A stretch of DNA of 11,522 nt. Source: Pleurotus ostreatus/Saccharomyces cerevisiae fusant. Its lineage: Eukaryota; Opisthokonta. Below the pieces are notes generated by a model. It ran no database searches and was not told where the DNA came from. It worked only from the letters and a program-made list of their open reading frames with translations. The DNA lies in assembly GCA_024196135.1 (NCBI GenBank), contig JAMQCK010001145.1, positions 1 through 11,522 on the forward strand, in the 5' to 3' direction. Below are positions 8,465 through 11,522 of the stretch, piece by piece (position 1 is the stretch's first letter; the number at the start of each line of letters is the position of its first letter). A program made the translations under genes and the position numbers.

Positions 8465-8484
8465 GGGAGGGAGGGGAGGGAGGG
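8465..8484 (+). other. G-quadruplex-forming motif
   Basis: Five consecutive runs of three or four G separated by single A bases, followed by further G runs to about 8513. Four such runs with one-base loops are the classic pattern for a very stable quadruplex. No adjacent gene start identifies a role. Confidence 0.7.
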
Positions 8485-8675
8485 ACACGGGGCGCGGGGA
8501 AGGGCGGCCAAATGTGTCCTTCCATGTCGATCAGCACGCAATTACTTGATATAAGTCTGTATAGCTCACCATTTTGTAGAATAAGCATCCCTCTGACCTT
8601 ATTCTGGCTTTTCCTGCGGTACATGGGCATGTCGAAGGCAGGCGACGATGCGTGAATGGCGGCGAGACGCGAAAG

Positions 8676-8706
8676 CGACGCGTTACGTCACGTCACGAAC
8701 GCGTCG
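8676..8706. other. Perfect hairpin with ACGTCA-containing loop
   Basis: CGACGCGTT (8676-8684) and AACGCGTCG (8698-8706) form a nine-base stem around a 13-base loop with two overlapping ACGTCA half-sites, a core element for ATF/CREB-type bZIP proteins. There is no T tract after it, so it is not a Rho-independent terminator, which would not be expected in a fungus anyway. Confidence 0.45.
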
Positions 8707-9377
8707 ATCTCGAGCGCGTCTGCCGCGAAAGGCAGAGCGATTACTGTACATCGCGGGCACCTATCGACTCAAAACTGCGTACGATGTGTATTATTCTACA
8801 TGTTCCTATGATACACGGTTTGACCTTTTCAATGCCTACCCAGGAAGTGAGAGGACTCGACCTAGGTTTGTCAAATACACCCTACCTTTCGGAATCCTTT
8901 GATTCATCTCGCCCATCCAGACATCTGCAAGGGGTAAGCGAGCTATGTAATATATATATAACTATGTCGCAATACAGTTCAGGAATTTTGCTGCCCGCGC
9001 CAGGTCGCAAGCCCTCGGAATCGTCCAAAGGTACCGTTATGCACGAACGGAATCTGAACATTCCCCTCCTAGTGACTTTCGCTATTTCTGACGTATCCTA
9101 TGCACCAAGCCCCAGATTTTAACTCAGAAATCCCTGAAGACTGTGCTCCCCTTTCCATTCGATGTTTTTTCGCGTCGCAAATCATCGATTCGCGAGCTCG
9201 CGAGAACGCGAGGCACGACGACGACGAGCCTCGGACGTTCGGGCCGGACCTCCGATTGCACTCGATCAGCGCCTCTCGCCACCACCCCGATCCCTCTAGC
9301 AGCCCTCCTCCTCTGTCACCTACGCAGTGTAGTGTATACTATCTAGTTCTAGCTTTAGGCGAAGGCTTGTAGCTAGA

Positions 9378-9783
9378 ATGCCAGGTAGAAGAGGGGAACA
9401 GCGTGAGGAACTGGCTAGGGGTAGGCTAGCAGTCGGTACAGGTGCGTGAGCAATGTGCTCTTTCCAAAATCATTCACTAACAAGCACGACATATAGTTAA
9501 ACTATACACTCAACGCTGCGGCGCACCTCCCCGCGCCGTCTCGCGCCTGAAGGGACGGCGAGCGCCTTCGGACGACGGGCCGGCATGCCGGTCCGGTCAT
9601 CCGACGCGTCCGGCCGCGCGCCCTTTGACCTCCAACCACGACTATCGTGCACCCCCCGTCGGCCCCTCCCACTCGATTCCCCTTCCCTCCGCTTGCTATC
9701 CTCAAACTTGCCCGACTTACCGAATACGCATCCAATTACGCGCTCAACGCGTGGGAATCAACCGCCCAAGACCAACCCTGTAG
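9378..9783 (+). CDS. Weak candidate two-exon small gene, 116 residues
   Basis: ATG at 9378 opens MPGRRGEQREELARGRLAVGT, then a GTGCGT donor at 9442. The 55-nt intron (9442-9496) has a strong CACTAAC branch site 20 bases before its ATATAG acceptor. Splicing (phase 1) gives an open frame to TAG at 9783. Exon 2 is Arg/Pro-rich with no recognised domain, and its composition matches the GC-rich surroundings, so it may be chance. The intron is the main support. The short basic first exon superficially resembles that at 4869 (MPPRR). Confidence 0.22.
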
Positions 9784-10502
9784 ACGACGCGTGGGCACGT
9801 AATGGTCCCCGCGACGCGCGAGAGCGCGTAATAGGTGGCAGAGACTGCACTAGGGCTCCTCTTAGGTGCGTCTCTACGCCCTGCGAAGTGAATTTCGAGC
9901 TCACATAATCTTTGCGCCCTCCGCAACCCTTCGGGTGCTGTGGAGGGCCCACTCGCCATTGCCTTCGCCCTAGCCCCGGAATTCTCCGCCTTCAAGATTT
10001 ACGCCCGCGCTCCCGCGCGGTACCTCCCGCCCCCTTCCCCGTTGAACGCGTGTCTCGCGTCAAGCGCCCGCTGTTCGAGTACTCATCGCACCGGGAATTC
10101 ACGGCGCAGGTGCTTGGCGCGAGATCCGTCATTCAACGTTCCGAGGCCTGCACGGCCTCGGTGGAACTTAGGAACTACGATGGAAGGGCCGCGCACGTCA
10201 AGGAGCGCGCGCGGACAAGTGCGCGAATGGGCAACTGCTCGACAGCGTGCCCCCAGCAGCCTAGCAACCAGCTGCGCGGGCTCGCGCTTTATAGCCTAGC
10301 TCGTGCCACTCCCTCCCCCCTTCCCATTTTGCCCTCTACGACACGCGCTCGCCATGCCTGTCGACACAGACTGCACGTCGCGCGTCGCAGTGGCGAAATT
10401 TTTCTCAGGTGCTTTCTTGCCCTTACCCCCCTTTCTGTCGTCCATACGTGTGCATACACATTATACATAGTATGGAATACATCTTCTTTATGCCATTACG
10501 TG
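9784..10502. other. No gene recognised
   Basis: GC-rich sequence before the right inverted repeat. A 299-codon plus-strand frame (9912-10811) spans it, but its last third is the repeat itself. The rest is Arg/Ser/Pro-rich with no motif, and I do not call it a gene. Confidence 0.45.
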
Positions 10503-10782
10503 TCCAGGAAGCACGAGCTGCGGCGGCGACAAGGATGCGCGCCCTCACGAGGCCGCGCGACGCGCGGGGGCGCGCGCGAGGGCGCATCAATCCCGCCCGT
10601 GCGCGGCGGGAGGCGGCGCGACGCTCGGAAACGCCCGAGCAGTGCGCTCGGGGGGTCGCCTGCCGCATCGGGCGCTGCCCGGAGGCGTCGCCGGCGAGAT
10701 CCCGGGCGCTGTGGCTGTGTAGGTAAACACTTCGTCAACTTTGCAAAAGCTCGACTTATAACTTGTAGGACACTTTGCAAAG
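10503..10782 (-). repeat. Right copy of the roughly 290-bp inverted repeat
   Basis: Reverse-complement partner of 7333-7630, with CTTTGCAAAG at its outer end (10773-10782) and a second TTTGCAAA inward (about 10740). Around 10635-10655 it has a hairpin with a seven-base stem CCCGAGC/GCTCGGG that the left copy keeps only partly. Many substitutions and indels between copies suggest an old duplication. No clear target-site duplication flanks the pair. Confidence 0.88.
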
Positions 10783-11218
10783 GGGGTACTTCCACAGGTG
10801 TCATAAGGTAGCCATTCGTTAACATTATCACCCCGTCCAAATGAATATAGGGGTTACCCAAGACTCACGTTTTCCACTGACTCCCAGTCTGGCACCTAGT
10901 ACTAGATCGGAAGTTCAAAGGTTCGGCCCACGCCGCTGTTACATGCAACGTGCACGCAACATCCTTTCCAGCGCACTATTCCTGATTCCTCTAGTTTCTG
11001 GTTCGTCTCCGAGTTTCCTATATATCCTACGGATTCTGCTTCGTTCCGCTTTCCCGAGTTTCCGGTGCGCTTCATGTCCTTACAATATTCCGCTTACGAT
11101 TCCCGCTTCCTTCCCGCTCCTTTGTTACAACTCTTATGTCACTATCCCTTTCCTGCCCTGCACTTATGGTTCGCTTCTGTGTTTCCATGTGCTTTTCCCT
11201 AGTTTCTGATTATTCCGG
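10783..11218. other. T/C-rich stretch, no gene recognised
   Basis: From about 10970 the plus strand is strongly pyrimidine-biased, with recurrent TTTCC and TTCCG words. This could be the U3-like part of an LTR or simple low complexity. The 122-codon frame over it is Ser/Phe/Leu-rich because of that bias. Confidence 0.4.
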
Positions 11219-11261
11219 ATTTCCGCACTTTCCTTATCTAGCATTTCCGCACTTTCCTTAT
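11219..11261 (+). repeat. Short direct repeat, 19 bp, period 24
   Basis: The word ATTTCCGCACTTTCCTTAT occurs exactly at 11219-11237 and 11243-11261, separated by five bases, just upstream of a TATA box. Such short tandem words are common in LTR enhancer regions. Confidence 0.8.
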
Positions 11262-11325
11262 TCCACTGTCTACTTAGTATATAAGGCTGTAGCTAAGTAT
11301 CCAGTAGACAGACTCAATATCAACA
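11219..11325 (+). mobile_element. Possible 3' part of a copia-like LTR
   Basis: The order is direct repeat, TATATAAG (11278-11285), then a 40-base leader ending TCAACA (11320-11325). TCAACA is the exact inverse of TGTTGA, and TGTTG...CAACA are typical LTR ends in copia-type elements. Fourteen bases later TGTTGA itself occurs (11340-11345), as if another LTR began. No upstream TGTTGA start, primer-binding site matching a tRNA that I can confirm, or gag/pol is in the window. A simple imperfect palindrome at 11313-11352 would explain part of it. Confidence 0.25.
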
Positions 11326-11345
11326 TGGATAAGCTCTCCTGTTGA

Positions 11346-11522
11346 GAACTGAGGTCCACCCTCTTCTTTCCTAGCTGACCCTGCACCTCTCCTTGATCCC
11401 TTCTTGCCTTTTATCTGTTTCCTAATCCTTTCCTCGCCTTTCCTTGTCTTTCCCCCTGTTCCTGTGATGTTTTGGGCGCGCATGAATAGCTAATCCGATC
11501 CGGGGTAAAAGGGGTTCAATCT
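11346..11522. other. T/C-rich right end of the window, nothing recognised
   Basis: Pyrimidine-rich sequence with TTTCC words like those before 11218, then mixed sequence. If TGTTGA at 11340 starts an LTR, this would be its 5' part, but the window ends before that can be tested. Confidence 0.3.

Larger units (their letters stand above)
7631..9377. other. Interior of the inverted-repeat interval, no gene recognised
   Basis: GC-rich to about 8250, then mixed. Open frames up to 156 codons (plus 8652-9122, minus 8135-7683) have no recognisable motifs, and their composition follows local base content. There is no transposase DDE or helicase-like signature. Structural motifs inside are listed separately. 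Confidence 0.45.

Noticed and set aside
8935..8978. GTAAGC...CAG 44-nt intron
   Set aside because: Short, with no convincing branch site and an AT dinucleotide run; flanking frames carry no recognised coding signal.
9912..10811. 299-codon plus-strand frame as a gene
   Set aside because: Its 3' third is the right inverted repeat, composition follows GC content, and no motif or splice structure supports it.
11487..11522. Partial tRNA gene at the right end (TAGCTAATC and GGTTCAATC resembling A and B boxes)
   Set aside because: The boxes are too close together, and no anticodon stem or acceptor pairing can be formed in the available bases.

Overview
The window looks like nuclear DNA of a filamentous fungus, most likely a basidiomycete (Agaricomycete type). 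It is GC-rich. Its one clear gene has short introns (56-274 nt) with GTGAGT/GTAAGC-like donors, CTRAC-type branch sites and pyrimidine-rich CAG acceptors. No bacterial operon structure, tRNA or rRNA gene, or CRISPR array is visible. The taxon is inferred from gene architecture only.

Region 1 (about 1-3654, minus strand) holds the 5' part of one multi-exon gene. Five exons can be joined in consistent reading phase (3654-3162, 3030-2254, 2112-1633, 1358-867, 810-447). They encode about 868 residues before the gene enters an extremely C-rich (plus strand G-rich) tract and leaves the window. Conserved blocks in the expected order (a YVFLRGQ block, an LPVSVRAAWPIFPAG block ending in QR, LPTLFSITAPTAEP, TVVWVSED, then PLLLT and LYRYA) suggest the N-terminal propeller of APC1, the largest scaffold subunit of the anaphase-promoting complex. 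The blocks are separated by long, repeat-bearing, low-complexity inserts.

Region 2 (about 3655-7330) holds no convincing intact gene. A pyrimidine tract (4345-4434), an E-box and a TATA-like stretch lie upstream of an ATG at 4869. From there runs a decayed, possibly spliced fragment with a Cys-rich motif (about 5090-5140) and a 54-nt element with all the marks of an intron (5530-5583). On the minus strand a 138-codon stretch (6875-6462) carries a weak PD-(D/E)XK-like motif.

Region 3 (7333-10782) is bounded by two diverged copies of a roughly 290-bp GC-rich repeat in inverted orientation. Each carries a CTTTGCAAAG palindrome near its outer end. The 2.9 kb between them contains a G-quadruplex motif, a perfect 9-bp-stem hairpin and one weak two-exon gene candidate, but no recognisable transposase.

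Region 4 (10783-11522) is T/C-rich and ends in an arrangement resembling the end of an LTR: a direct repeat, a TATA box, TCAACA, then TGTTGA. Overall this appears to be one housekeeping gene beside a decayed, repeat-rich, gene-poor stretch. I find no evidence of a coherent new multi-gene system.
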